A stretch of DNA of 64,000 nt from Dendrophyllia cribrosa (lineage: Eukaryota; Cnidaria; Anthozoa; Scleractinia; Dendrophylliidae): contig JAJLRJ010000013.1 in NCBI GenBank assembly GCA_024195265.1, forward strand, positions 9,709,832-9,773,831, read 5' to 3'. Below the pieces are notes generated by a model. The model saw only the letters and a list, made by a program, of their open reading frames with translations. It made no database searches and was not told where the DNA came from. This document shows, piece after piece, positions 11,088 through 21,100 of the stretch (position 1 is the stretch's first letter; every line of letters starts with the position of its first letter). Made by a program: the position numbers and the translations under genes.

Positions 11088-11970
11088 ATATTTATGGTTT
11101 GGAATCGGCAATCATTTGTCACTACGGGGGTATCTTAGTATTGAAAGTTGGCTCAGCAAACGAAAAATCATTATCTTTGGAACTTGGGAGGCTACATTGA
11201 AGAACATGTACATTGAATGTTGTTCAAAAAGAACTCGTCGACGCGACGACTACTTTGCGCTTTCACTCAAAGGATGGGTTTTCTACAACGAATTTAACAA
11301 GATAAACAAACTGACGATTTTTTGTCGGAATGTTAACATCTGAAACTGAAACATCACAAGTTTTGCCACAAAATACCTATAACTATTGTCAAAATAATTA
11401 TAAGGAGGTTGTATACACATAATAACAATAATAATACTTGTTTTGGGATATCAATGGCGACCGACCCTTCCTATCAGTAAATCGCCCGCTTAACTTCAGT
11501 CTTATTAGTACACTGAACGATATAAGAAAGAAGATAAAAGGCCTGCGAATAGAGACTTACAGATCTCATGCCAATATGTTTGGTTATGAAACCTTTAGCA
11601 TTAATTTACGTGCAAATAGTGCACGTTCTCTCGCTACTCCTCATGTCGATGCACTACAAATGGTTTACATTCCCTATCTTACAATGGAGTAAACCCTGGA
11701 ACTCCATTTATTTCTCAAAGATATTAGCAGTTTTGCTATATCTAAAATTCGTGTTTAAATAAAAGTTATTGTATGTATAAGGCATTAGTCAGCTTAGGCA
11801 AAAATTCGGTCACGTTCCTTTAATTTTCATGCCAATGTTATTGACTTCTTTGAACATTGAATAATTTGTTCCTTTCTTTGTAAAAAAAAATTATTTTAAT
11901 GTGTCAATGTATTTAGTTTTCACAACTAATTGGGGACACAAAAATTACAATTATTTACATGTCCGTGTCG

Positions 11971-12155
11971 TCATCTTGGACCCGAAGCGCTCTTCTCTGC
12001 TTTGGCTTTTTCCCTATTTGGTTCCGGGTCGGTTTCAATCTTTATTCCTATGAAATAGTTTCCTAATTTGTAGTCATGATCAGTAATAAACCAAAACTGC
12101 ACCGAGTACCAACCAAGGTTGCTGTAGTAACACTGATAATTACCCATCCAAGCAT
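11971..12155 (-). pseudogene. Family-B mini membrane protein, copy B2, frame-disrupted
   Basis: Same structure as B1. The ATG at 12155 reads MLGWVIISVTTATLVGT and stops at 12063. The homologous remainder (YKLGNYFIGIKIETDPEP) lies in another frame, to a stop at 11971. It sits head-to-head with A3. Confidence 0.6.
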
Positions 12156-12472
12156 AATTTGTGGCTCCGCTTCCGTCGACTTTCTCTCCGGAAAAAAGGG
12201 CGCCTCATCGCAGGTTACAACAAAACAAGAATCTTGTTTGTTTGCCCCTTTCATCTTGCTGCCCATTTCCCCAGACTCGTACCCAGTCACTTCTCTGTAT
12301 TTAGTGAGTTAATTTTCCTTCCCATATTCCCTTGCGAATAAAACAAATAAGTGACGACTGGGTACGAGTCTGCCATTTCCCCTCATTCTGCGCTGTCTCG
12401 CGCGAGGCTCTCGCTCGGCGTTTAAAATTCTCTCTGACGCACAGGGCTATCCAGAGTGAATTGATCATCACA
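12156..12472. promoter_or_regulatory. Divergent B2/A3 intergenic region
   Basis: Equivalent to the B1/A2 spacer. It contains gggcgcctcatcgcagg, the inverted pair gactcgtacccagtc / gactgggtacgagtc and the family-A leader. Between the inverted arms it is about 25 bp shorter than the unit-2 version. Confidence 0.4.
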
Positions 12473-12652
12473 ATGCTTGTGGAAAGTGCTGTCGCGATCG
12501 GGATGATCGTTGGCGCTACTGTTATTTGCATCGTTGTTTGTTGTGTTCGAGCGAACATGCTTTTCGCGGACAAGACAAAGAACAACGATCCCAAATACCA
12601 TTATCATTACATTTATCCGTATCCCGGCTTTGTGGCTCCTGTCATGTTATAA
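12473..12652 (+). CDS. Family-A mini membrane protein, copy A3 (59 aa)
   Basis: ATG at 12473, TAA at 12650-12652. Hydrophobic residues 5-27 contain GMIVG and CC, followed by ADKTKNNDPK and a tail YHYHYIYPYPG. It differs from A2 by scattered substitutions and no indels. The leader upstream is shared with A1, A2 and A4. Likely a single-pass membrane peptide of unknown role. Confidence 0.65.
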   Translation: MLVESAVAIGMIVGATVICIVVCCVRANMLFADKTKNNDPKYHYHYIYPYPGFVAPVML

Positions 12653-13926
12653 CTATTGACAATGATCATATTGATTCGGTGGAGTGTTTGACTCAGTAGT
12701 TCTTACGGTAGCTGAAGTACTATAGGACCCTATAGTATATGATTTGGAATGCAATCATTTGTCACTACGGGGATATCTTAGTATAGAAAGTTGGCGCAGC
12801 AAACGAAAAATCATTATCTTTGGAACTTTGGAGGCTACCTTGAGGGACATGTACATTGAATGTTGTTCGAAAAGAACTCGACGCGACGACTACTTTGCAC
12901 CTTCACTAAATTAAAGGATGGCTTTTCTATAACGAATTTAACAAGAAAGACAATCTGATGATTTTTTTGTCGCAATGGTAACATTAGATATTAAACTGGA
13001 ACACCACAGTCAGGTTTTGCCACTAGATACCTATGAATATTGTCAAAATAATGAAAAGGAGCTTGTATACGCATAATAATAATACTTGTTTTTGCATATC
13101 AATGGCGACAGACCCTTCCTATCAGTAAATCGCCTGCTTAACTTCAGTCTCACTAGTACATTGAACGATACTGAACGAAAAATTTTTTGTCGGAATGTTA
13201 ACATCTGAAACTGGAACATCACAAGTTTTGCCACTAAATACCTATAACTATTGTCAAAATAATTATAAGGAGGTTGTATACGCATAATAACAATAATAAT
13301 ACTTGTTTTGGGATATCAATGGCGACCGACCGTTCCTATCAGTAATTCGCCCCCTTAACTTCAGTCTCATTAGTACACTGAACGATATAAGAAAGAAGAT
13401 AAAAGGCCTGCGAATAGAGACTTACAGATCTCATGCCAATGTTTGGTTATGAAACCTTCAGCATTAATTTACGTGCAAATAGTGCACGTTCTCTCGCTAC
13501 TCCTCATGTCGATGCACTACAAATGGTTTACATTCCCTATCTTACAATGGAGTAAGCCCTGGAACTCTCTTCCTAATACTGTTATGTCACTACCCTCAGT
13601 AAAGGCTTAAATTGGCTGTCTATAACTTAGAATTTGATACTGACGGTTCGGTAAATAGATGCTCGTATTCATTTTAGTTATAATTGTCATTCATTCAATA
13701 GATATTATAATCGGACTTATTTAAACTTTATTATTATTTTGCCTTTTATTTTCTCAAAGATATTAGCAGTTTTGCTATCTTAAATTCCTGTTTAATAAAG
13801 GTTATTGTATGTATAAGGCATTATCCAGTTCAGGAAAAAATTCGATCATGTTCCCTTAATTTTCATGCCAATGTTATTGACCGCCGTCTTTGAACATTGA
13901 ATCATTTATTCCTTTTTTTGTTCGTG

Positions 13927-14101
13927 TCATCTTGGACCCGAAGCACTCTTCTCGGCTTTGGCTCTTTCTCTATTTGGTTCCGGGTCGGTTTCAATCTTTA
14001 TTCTTATGAAATAGTTTCCTAATTTGTAGTAGTAATCCAAAGCTGCACTGAGAACCAACCACGGTTGCTGTAATAACATTGATAATTACCCACACAAGCA
14101 T
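13927..14101 (-). pseudogene. Family-B mini membrane protein, copy B3, decayed
   Basis: It begins MLVWVIINVITATVVGS and then leaves the homologous frame. The KIETDPEP region follows one frame over, ending at a TGA at 13927. Ten bases present in B1 and B2 are missing here (ttactactac instead of the tgatcatgac-containing version). The third B remnant of the triplication. Confidence 0.55.
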
Positions 14102-14454
14102 AATTTATGGCTCCCGTCAATTGCAATATCAGCCGATATGCCGTACAATATCCGAAAGTAACGGTTTAGCAAGTAACAGTAAGTAACCTGTTCTAGGCGT
14201 TCAGATATAGAGGAGCGAATAATAGGCGGCACGCGAAGAAAAAATATGGCGAATGCTGACGTAAGAGAATAGGCGTGAAAGAAATTGAGGCTATCCCATT
14301 TGCCCCAGTCTCCCCTCGCAGTCCGTTATTGAACAGCTTGAAATTGCACTACAGTCAGTGAACTTAGCTCGCGGATATTCATTCCTCGCGAAGCGAGGTT
14401 TATAAATTTGTCGCGCGGATTCGCGTGGAATCGCGCGTGGATCGCTGTAGGGCA

Positions 14455-14580
14455 ATGAAATCTCGGTTTGCCGTTATATATATCGCGTTGGTGTCCTGCA
14501 GTTTCCTAGCAACAGAGGAATCGCCACCGCTGACAATGGCGCAGGCTACTACCTCATGTAAGCCTATAGGAGCATTGTAA
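14455..14580 (+). CDS. Possible signal-peptide first exon or 41-aa secreted peptide
   Basis: ATG at 14455 gives MKSRFAVIYIALVSCSFLAT, a textbook signal peptide with a basic n-region, hydrophobic h-region and cleavage-like region. A short polar stretch follows, to TAA at 14578. A tataaat motif lies about 55 bp upstream near 14399. A donor-like tcatGTAAGC at 14557 would end a first exon instead, in which case the mature protein lies on an unseen exon. No paralogue is present in the window. The call rests on composition only. Confidence 0.35.
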   Translation: MKSRFAVIYIALVSCSFLATEESPPLTMAQATTSCKPIGAL

Positions 14581-15149
14581 ACAAAGATGGCGGACGGTAA
14601 ACGGTACGCGAACCATCGAAAGGACCTTCTACCAACGTTTTTGGTTTGAAGGAAAACAAAGTGGAACGGCGAAAAGCCTCATACACAAATTGAAACACCA
14701 CCAAAGTTTCGACCGGCGGTGCACCCTCCCCCAAGGCGAGGTTCTGCGAGACCACGTATTTCTAGTTTAGTGATTTATAGACCAAAGTAGCTGTTTGAAT
14801 TTTCCGTTGAGAAAATACACTTTACAGTTGAACCACCATGTACAACTACCTCTCGTAAGCCACCACCTCTTCTAAGCGACCACTTTTCCAAAATACCAAA
14901 TTTCTTCCTGTGAAATCACAGGGAGCCCAGGCTCACAACAGGAATCCACAACGACAAAAATATAAGGATTTGTATGGGACTTTATCGTGAGTTTGATAAA
15001 ATATCAAAATTATAAGTAAACAGGCATTAAAGTGTTCATACCTCATTAAATAATGTCTGCCTGTTGTTTCCTGGCGGCTATATGGCTTCTAAACGGCATT
15101 TTAGCGAGTTTTGGTATTTCTGGTTTGACTTGACCTAAAAGAAGTAAAG
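14581..15149. other. No gene seen
   Basis: No exon, RNA gene or clear repeat boundary found before the palindrome that follows. Confidence 0.4.
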
Positions 15150-16663
15150 GGAGAACTCGCTGTTCCAAGTCACTCCAACGAAAAGCGACAAAAATAACCT
15201 TCAATTGATTCCAATCGCTCCAAAACTTCGCTCGAGTAAAGAGCGAGTCCGGTCCTTTCTATGCATCTCACATTTAGCTTCAAAACCGCAGTCATCGCCT
15301 CATAAAGACGATAAATACAACCAGAATATTCAATGCTCTCTAATCCTTGGATGGTCGGACATAAAAGCTGGTTACGGGCGGGTAACAGGCGGCAAGCATT
15401 AGATAACATCGGGTGAAAGCTGATTTCTGCGCCCGCGAGAATGAGCAACCCCCACAAACCAATTGTTTTCACTGCGACCGCTGGGCAGAAATCAGGTTTC
15501 ACCCGATGTTATCTAATGCCGACCGTAACAGGCGCCCGTTGGCTTGGCTTAGCAGCCAGGCTGTTTGGTTTAAAATCCTTTCGTCGGGGAGGGACACAAG
15601 CAAAACAACCGTTGCAAAACTGGATTCGCACGAGTACCCAGGGGACGCCTTGTCAAGATTAGAGCCGCCCGCCCGGTTGTTCGAAAAGTTGGAGGGACTA
15701 CTTCATCTTTTTTGTTTCAACTTCAAATTCCTTTTATGAAGCCGAGAATAGCCGCGGTTACATGAAGCATTTTTACCTTGGTAAATTAATTTACCTAGGC
15801 ATTACGGCGAAGGGAACGAGAACGTGAAAAAAAAAAAAGATTTAATTAGCAAAACAACGACTATGCACGTGCATTACACATTTTGGTACATTTCTTTGCC
15901 GTTTTCTGCAAAACAACAACGTCAAATGATCAAATTCGAGTTGTTTTTTTCTCGGCTGAACTTGAACTCCTTTCTTGCGAATTTACGGCTCCCAAACATT
16001 AGACAAATTACTGAAAGTCCTACAATTTGGAATAATTGCGAGGTAGTTTAAAAGTTTTTAACTGAACTGAAGTTTTTTCTTGTTGTTGCCGTCGTGGTTG
16101 CTTTTAAAAGAACTGATTTGCAGTTCTTTGCAGTAACTGTCTAATGTTTGGGAGCCGTTAATTCGAAAGAAAAGATCTAGGTAAAAATGCTTCGTGTAAC
16201 CGCGGCTATTCTCGGCTTTATAGAAGGAATTTGAATTTGAAACAAGAAAGATGAAGTAGTCCCGCCAACTTTTCGAACAACCGGGCGGGCGGCTCTCAGT
16301 AATGACGACAAGGCGTCCCCTGGGTACTCGTGCGAATCCAGTTTTGCAACGGTTGTTTTTCTTATGTCCCTCCCCGACGAGAGGGTTTTAAACCAAACGG
16401 CCTGGCTGCTAAGCCAAGCCAACGGGCGCCTGTTACCCGCCCGTAACCAGCTTTTATGTCCGACCATCCAAAGATTAGAGAGCATTGAATATTCTGGTTG
16501 TATTTATCGTCTTTATGAGGCGATGACTGCGGTTTTGAAGCTAAACTGTGAGATGCATAGAAAGGACCGGACTCGCTCTTTACTCGAGCGAAGTTTTGGA
16601 GCGATTGGAATCGATTGAAGGTAATTTTTGTCGCTTTTCGTTGGAGTGACTTGGAACAGGGCG
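15150..16663. mobile_element. Large foldback element, about 1.5 kb
   Basis: The sequence from ctgttccaagtcactcc (15150) onward is repeated as its reverse complement ending ttggaacag (16663). Arms of about 500 bp are nearly identical, e.g. 'gctggttacgggcgggtaac' and 'gaagccgagaatagccgcgg'. A further inverted pair around 15975 and 16145 (cggctcccaaacattagac) lies near the centre. Long open frames in both arms are mirror images of each other and are not genes. The left arm carries an extra 133-bp insert. Confidence 0.85.
15392..15524. mobile_element. Nested foldback insert with about 10-bp target duplication
   Basis: A 35-bp terminal inverted repeat, starting gcattagataacatcgggtg, has a single mismatch between its ends. 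The insert is flanked by gtaacaggcg at 15382-15391 and 15525-15534. The opposite arm of the host palindrome (about 16427-16450) has one uninterrupted copy of that site. Confidence 0.85.
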
Positions 16664-16860
16664 TAACCAATCGATGATCGATGAAAATCGATGACAATCG
16701 ATGCCAATTAATCGATTGATATTGATAATCGATGAACAATCGATCGTCCAGGTTTGTGCGATTATCGATTTCCATCGATTATCAATATCAATCGATTAAT
16801 TGGCAGCGATTGTTATCGATTTTCATCTATTGGTTATCATTGTTGACAGGTTTTATTTTC
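16664..16860. repeat. ATCGAT-rich palindrome
   Basis: About ten ATCGAT-type hexamers lie in two inverted arms. The left arm ends ccaattaatcgattgatat and the right arm begins with its complement, atatcaatcgattaattgg. A second, shorter cluster is at 17990-18092. Non-coding. Confidence 0.7.
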
Positions 16861-17329
16861 AGTCAAGATTTCCAAAGGCACAGTCTCTTGATGCATTTTA
16901 ATGACGAAAACAATGACATCGTGGAGGACATCGAGTAGTACAGTAGCTCTTCCAGACCTCTATTTTTATTGGCCCCGTAGTACTGTAGCTTCTATTGTGT
17001 TTAGGTCTAGGGCTATTGTTTCTGTTGTTTAACCTATTGTTTCGTTAACCAGTCACTGAGCTTGTTTGGAAAGGTACAGTCTCTCCCAGGACATCGGCCA
17101 TCGGCAGAAGATTGAGTTTTTTTACAACTTGACAGATATCAGCTTAACTCTGCTTAACTGAATAAAGTTGTATAGCATTCACGTGCGTCTTGTCTCTTCT
17201 CATTTCCCGTCCTTTCCTTTGGTTTGTGCTCGATGAAAGTTACAACAATCTGATTTTATTAAAAAACAATAAACTTGAACGTAACCCCAAACATCTAGAA
17301 CATAACGTGAAAACACTCACAGTTTAATT

Positions 17330-17460
17330 ACAGAGGCGATTTTTGATGTAATTGTTGTCGTGATTTCTGTTGCGATTTTTTGTCAATTTTGTCTCGATCG
17401 CGCTAGAACTCAAAACTGCGGGTGCAAACCAGCGGCAATTTCGATTCTAATTCTACCTGT
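17330..17460. repeat. Decayed relative of the 60.2-kb MITE
   Basis: It contains gcgattttttgtc and gtgcaaaccagcggc, which also occur in the intact MITE at 60211-60530. Ends are not preserved. Confidence 0.4.
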
Positions 17461-17672
17461 TATCACAAGGCGTTGTGACCTTACGACGAAAACGACATCA
17501 TCCTTTTTTGTAAGATGCGTTTACGCATTTACCACGTTTCGTAGACATTCTAGTGATCAAAATCGCAGCTCGTTGCAGCACAAACGCGAGAAAAAACGCT
17601 GTGGAAAACTAAGAAAAATAAATTAAATGTTTGCATCGAATCTTGGTACGACGCAACCATTGCGTAGTTAAA

Positions 17673-17912
17673 ATAGACCATTTTACAGTTGTCTTCTTAG
17701 TGTCCTGGCCTTTGAGTGGAAGCGAGGTTGAAGTTGACCTTGTCATGATACAGATCTTGGAGCTTTTCAGATGTAAATTTACCTAGTTAGCATGAGAACA
17801 GCATTATTAACATATGAAAGGCAGAAAGGTTTGTATCAAAGCAAGGTCACCTCCAGCATCATTTCCACTCAAAGGCAAGGTCACCAAGCACACAACTGTA
17901 AAATGGACTATT
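17673..17912. mobile_element. MITE, 240 bp
   Basis: It begins atagaccattttacagttgt and ends with the near-complement acaactgtaaaatggactat. The inner arms also pair (cctttgagtggaa with ttccactcaaagg). Confidence 0.7.
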
Positions 17913-17989
17913 GTCAAATGGCGTACAAAATAACTTCGATTTTTGAGGTGAGACTTTAAAGTAATCTTTTTGATTAGGGAAAATATTAA

Positions 17990-18092
17990 ACCCCAATCGA
18001 TGACAATCGATGATTCATGAACACTTTTGTGTGATTATCGATTGGTCATCGATTGGCCGATACCAATCGATACCGATACCAATCGTTTTGAG
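17990..18092. repeat. Second ATCGAT-rich cluster
   Basis: Inverted caatcgatgacaatcgatg-type motifs flank ttttgtgtgattatcgattgg. Related to the cluster at 16664-16860. Confidence 0.5.
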
Positions 18093-18274
18093 TTATATAG
18101 CTATGTTTTTGTAAGTCGGCAGCAGTCTAACTGAGTTTAACATGAGAACGAGGCTGCAAATTGCGACTCAATATCTTCAGAGAACTTTTATCAATAAGAA
18201 AGCAAATTAGCCTGGATATCTCGTAAGACTCTGTGAAAGTCGATTTTGACAAAAACACCACTGTTTTTTTAGCG

Positions 18275-19710
18275 GAGCTCTCGTGGGCCGAAGGCCCGCT
18301 CGCGTAGCTCCATACTCGTAGAACCTATGCCCTTCATTTTTCATGGTCATGGCTAGCGGAATGTTTCGCGGGCGCGTCGGTCCGTGTGCCGTTGGGCAGG
18401 GCTAGCTCGCGGGCGCGTATGACGTCGCAAAACATGCGCGTATGACGTCGCGTAACATCCCGGATCTTAGCAATTTCGGTAAACCCTTAGCTTTTGTTGG
18501 ATCTTTCGCTGTGTTTAGCGGAGAGTAAAGTTGTTATTTCCCTGCATTTTTTCGCGGTTTGCTACTCAAGACAGGGATACTAATTAAGGGATACTCAGAA
18601 GCCGATTTAGTGTAAAAAGAAGAGCTTTCAGTGATAAAAAATTTGGTTCGAGGAACTTCATACGTTTTTATCAATGCGGGAAGTTGTTTTTATTACGGAT
18701 TTCAAAACAAAAGAAGCGGAGATTTAAAGAACTTCCAAGCAAGCGAGGAACTTAAAGGTAAAACAGATTACATTTTTCGAAGGGAATTTATGTTGATATC
18801 AATCTGTGATTGACTTTTTCTTTGTGTTCTTGTTAGTTTTGGTGAATTGTTTTTAAAACGTGCCGTATCGATTTCTTGAATTTCATCGAAGGCAGCTCGA
18901 ACTCGATGCGCTATAAATGGTACGCGTTTTGCTTTTAAACATAAACTAATGGAGATTTGAATGAATTTTTTCGAAAGAAGATTGTGTTGTCCATTTTTAT
19001 GTGTTTGTTCATTCATTACATAGATTGAAAAGCGATTTTATGTAAACAAAACGAGACTTGGACTCAGGTATATTAAGGACTGGGTCTGTCTCTATTTTAT
19101 CAAAAGAGTACGGGAGGTGGTCTATCTTCAAAAGAAAACGTGTCATAAGTATGGAAATTGGCAACGGCATTCAACTTGTTTAGACAGTCATTTTTGATGT
19201 TGATGTTTCCATGGCAACCTATCACGTGACCAATTGAGCTTTTACTTCCGGTTTGTTCCCTCAGTGCTATTGCAGAAAAGGAAAAATTATGTTTTCTAAG
19301 AATTTTATGTGGTATTATTTCTACCCTTTTAAGGTACCTTCCAAATGTAACTGGAAATGCGGCCCACCTATGCGGCATGACAGTTTTCTGGTGTTTGCGT
19401 GACAACAAAATCGTGACATTTCAATTCTAACGTGACCTGGACACGCCTTCCAGTTAGTTTCGTGCATGACTATGCGCACTTAAAAATATCCAAACGATAT
19501 TTTGTCAGTCAGAGTGGTTTAAGTTCCCCTGCACTTAGCCTAAAGAAAAACATGGAAATTCGATACCTTAATCAGCCTTTTGCCAAGTTTCATATCAATA
19601 TGTTCCATACTTTATGAGATAGACCACCCCTCTTAATTTTTGGATGTACCGTAACTGACCCAGGCCTTAATATACCTGAGGATTTTATAGTTCTATCTTC
19701 ACTCATTTCT
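18275..19710 (+). repeat. Dispersed repeat R1, copy 2 (interrupted)
   Basis: Reverse-complement partner of 1905-2725, with the same order of blocks. After cttgg at 19061 it is interrupted by a 618-bp element and resumes at 19681 with gattttatagttct, exactly as the uninterrupted copy continues. Confidence 0.7.
19063..19680. mobile_element. Inverted-repeat element inserted in R1
   Basis: It starts ctcaggtatattaagg and ends ccttaatatacctgag. A second inner inverted pair (ggtggtctatct / agatagaccacc) lies about 60 bp in. The junctions are fixed by the empty site in the other R1 copy, suggesting a 2-bp GA duplication. Frames inside have no recognisable domain. Confidence 0.8.
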
Positions 19711-21100
19711 CGCCGTTGTCGTTTTGGAAATAACGGCAATGTTTAGTTTGGAACAAACTGGAACTGTAATCTTTATTGAATGTACAACTGCAGGTAGAAA
19801 CTACAACTTGATTACAATAGTTTACATAGAATAATCAATAGCCAACTTGAAGAACAGGAACGAAATCTTGATTTAACTTATTTACTGGGATAACATTATA
19901 CAATATGGTTCAAAGGCCAGGTAAGAGAACAGGATCAAATACTTGATTTTAGAATGGTTCACTTAGGATAATCCAGATCGAGGAAGTAAAAGTTGATTTA
20001 AGTTATTTTCTTAGCCAAAACAATATGGCTGAAAGGTCAGCTCCAACGAAAAGTAATATGTTACAAAATCAATGGTCTTTCGAAATGATACATTGATACT
20101 AACATCATGCTTACGTTTAAATGTCTTAAAAACATAACTGAATGATGTGAATTTGGCTGTAGTATAATTGCTTTCGATTGGTAGAACGCCTCTGCTTTGC
20201 TGAGAAGTACAGAACTGAGGAAAGTAAAATTGAGGTCAATAGCTCGGTTGCGTTGTGTTGTGACCACAAGTCCACAAGCGATAATCACGTACCACATTGG
20301 CCGATAGCGCCGAGTTGCACAACTCGGTACGGTTGTTTGTTGACCACAAATCATGGTCATTTGCCACTGTCGAGCTGCACAACTTGGTGGAATAAATAAT
20401 TTGTGACCACAAATCATGGTCATATGGCTCAATGGCCGCTGCATGTAATGACTGAGCTTGTCTGTTTGATTCCGCACGTCGACGTGGAAATACTTCTTTG
20501 AAGGCAAATCGCCGGGCTGCAGCTTTCTATATGCAAGATGAGTCGTACACACTTCCCTCAGACTTCGATAAATGCAACCTAAAAGACTTTTAAATACCAT
20601 AACGTGCTATTGGAAATAATATTCAATGACACTTATCTGAAAACTTCACGAAATCCACTTGCAATGATGAAGGAAATTATGTGCCACAGTACAAAAACTG
20701 TACATTTGAACACGAGACATTCATGCAGCATGCAAACACGAGTCTTTCATGGAAACGAGGCCAGAAAATACATAACAATTTCCGGCGGAAATTAGCCCTT
20801 GACAAAAAAAAGCAATAGTGGCGGCCATTTGGAAGACCCTCTACCAAAAAATCTCAAATTTTACTGCACATAAACCACAGGACAACCAAAGAGACAAAAT
20901 AACGTGTAAAAGAATGGAAATTTCACAAGAATGACAAACTTGATTTCTTGACCGCCTGTCACGAAATCAAATTTGATGAACTGCAATCCACTTCCATCCT
21001 TGTAATCCTACACTTTATCTCCAAACTACTGCTTCTGTTTTGCTCTATAGAATCGTTTTATTTAAGTTAGTTGTATATTTAGTGATATAACATGGAAATA
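19711..21100. other. No gene seen; local short duplication
   Basis: Within 20262-20434 the phrases gaccacaaatcatggtcat and gagctgcacaac occur more than once, forming a short degenerate tandem. No supported coding region. Confidence 0.4.

Larger units (their letters stand above)
8395..14115. repeat. Tandem triplication of an A/B gene unit
   Basis: Three head-to-tail units start near 8395, 10046 and 12269. Each has a leader with a long inverted repeat, a plus-strand family-A reading frame, about 0.8 kb of shared 3' sequence (blocks 'tcatttgtcactacgg', 'ggatatcaatggcgaccgac', 'gatataagaaagaagataaaagg') and a minus-strand family-B remnant. Unit 2 is longer because of a solo LTR. Unit 3 has an internal duplication (about 12950-13170 repeated at 13180-13400) and an extra 180 bp at about 13567-13748. 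A 38-60 codon frame beginning MFGYETFSINLR persists in all three 3' regions (9368, 11576, 13437). It may be chance, because the units are nearly identical there. Confidence 0.85.

Noticed and set aside
15170..16775. Several 65-137 codon frames on both strands
   Set aside because: Mirror-image frames in the arms of a foldback element; no domain.
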